Part shown: positions 63,305 to 64,000 of the stretch, piece after piece
Layout of the letters: each line of letters begins with the position of its first letter
Position numbering within the stretch: the first letter of the stretch is position 1
From: Maylandia zebra
Lineage: Eukaryota > Chordata > Actinopteri > Cichliformes > Cichlidae
Assembly (NCBI RefSeq): GCF_041146795.1
Contig: NC_135187.1
Location: 18,111,056 to 18,175,055, forward strand
Length of the DNA: 64,000 nucleotides
Direction of reading: 5' to 3'
Program-made: the position numbers and the translations under genes
The notes under the pieces: model-generated
Databases searched by the model: none
What the model was told of the DNA's origin: nothing
The model's input: only the letters and a program-made list of their open reading frames with translations

Positions 63305-64000
63305 CACAAGCTCCTCTTGATCTGACACTCTTCCTGACTAAACACTTGGAAGCAAAGTTGGCACACATGGGTATTTAAGGATAATTTCTCCTCAAAAATC
63401 AACATTTTCAGGAGTTAAAATCATATAGCAATACTATGTCAGTGTACACAGGCAATGGTTACAATGCAGTATGAATATGCAGCTTTCTGCAGCTGGACAT
63501 TAACTAGCAGCAAAACAACACAATTGCATATAATTGTAGTGCAATGGGAAAACTGTTCTTAGGTTGTTTCAATTTGGTCTGGTCGGTAACGAGAAAAATC
63601 AAGTGGGTGCAGTCACGTCATTCAGGCTGCTGAAGGAAAGAAAACTGATTTTTAAAAAAAAATCCTAAACCCAGCCAGTCTCTTGCACTATCATTTCTAA
63701 AATCAGCATGTGAACCAATTAATTCAGGCATTCATCAAGAAAAATCATTTCAATTTCTTAATTCTGTACTTTGAACAATTTTAGGAGACTTGGACTGGAT
63801 TTGAGTCTCAGTGGACCGGTACAGGACTGACTGACAGGCAGTAGGTTTGTTCAGTAAGTCAAAAATATTCCAGACACAAACGGAACATGAAGAAAAATCA
63901 CCAGCATACTCTTTCTTGAACAAACTCCTGTCCATTCACTCTACAGATGTTCCACTTCGCCGAACATGACTGAAATCTGAGCAAGATGAAAAAACTAAAA
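61988..64000. other. no gene recognised
   Basis: AT-rich sequence with an aataaa at about 62094 and an A tract at 63279-63304. It could include the 3' UTR of a neighbouring gene on the minus strand, but nothing shows this directly. Confidence 0.4.

Overview
The window is animal nuclear DNA from a teleost fish. It holds one conserved spliced vertebrate gene with long introns, and the rest is packed with transposon families typical of bony fishes: Tc1-like relics, PIF/Harbinger, hAT-type MITEs, Ty3/Gypsy chromovirus, BEL/Pao, a fish retrovirus and LINE fragments. A percomorph or cichlid-like species would fit, but the species cannot be fixed from this sequence.

1-27,300: the 3' half of necab1 (N-terminal EF-hand calcium-binding protein 1) on the + strand. 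Eight coding exons between 5208 and 26573 join in phase into 231 codons plus a stop. They encode the region after the EF-hands, two coiled-coil segments and the C-terminal ABM-like domain. The EF-hand exons lie upstream of the window. Introns carry decayed Tc1-like copies, a Penelope-like tail, a LINE fragment, long GT and C tracts, and a nest: a young, internally deleted chromovirus inside a TA-flanked Tc1/mariner-like element. A tRNA-His-like gene sits antisense 48 bp before the seventh coding exon in the window.

27,300-32,850: no conserved gene seen. It contains interspersed repeats, a cluster of perfect short hairpins and a 146-bp palindromic MITE.

32,856-42,006: a solo LTR on the minus strand, split by an 8.5-kb endogenous retrovirus in the same orientation. 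The retrovirus has 696-bp LTRs that look identical, a 5-bp target duplication, a tRNA-Leu-type primer site, and open gag and pro-pol frames in one reading frame separated by a single UAG followed by GGAGG. Most of env is missing.

42,289-57,150: another solo LTR, a broken coiled-coil coding segment cut by a BEL/Pao element, a two-gene Harbinger transposon inside the BEL 3' LTR, and a minus-strand Harbinger transposase tail whose intron holds a solo LTR, itself split by a MITE.

57,150-64,000: a decayed retroviral integrase fragment, an intact-ended hAT MITE, a Tc1 fragment, a long fold-back element, an odd duplicated segment that looks like an unspliced/spliced pair, and sequence in which I recognise nothing.

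No bacterial operon, CRISPR array or similar system is present. The most informative parts are the ERV, the nested insertions with readable target-site duplications, and about ten perfect short-loop hairpins.
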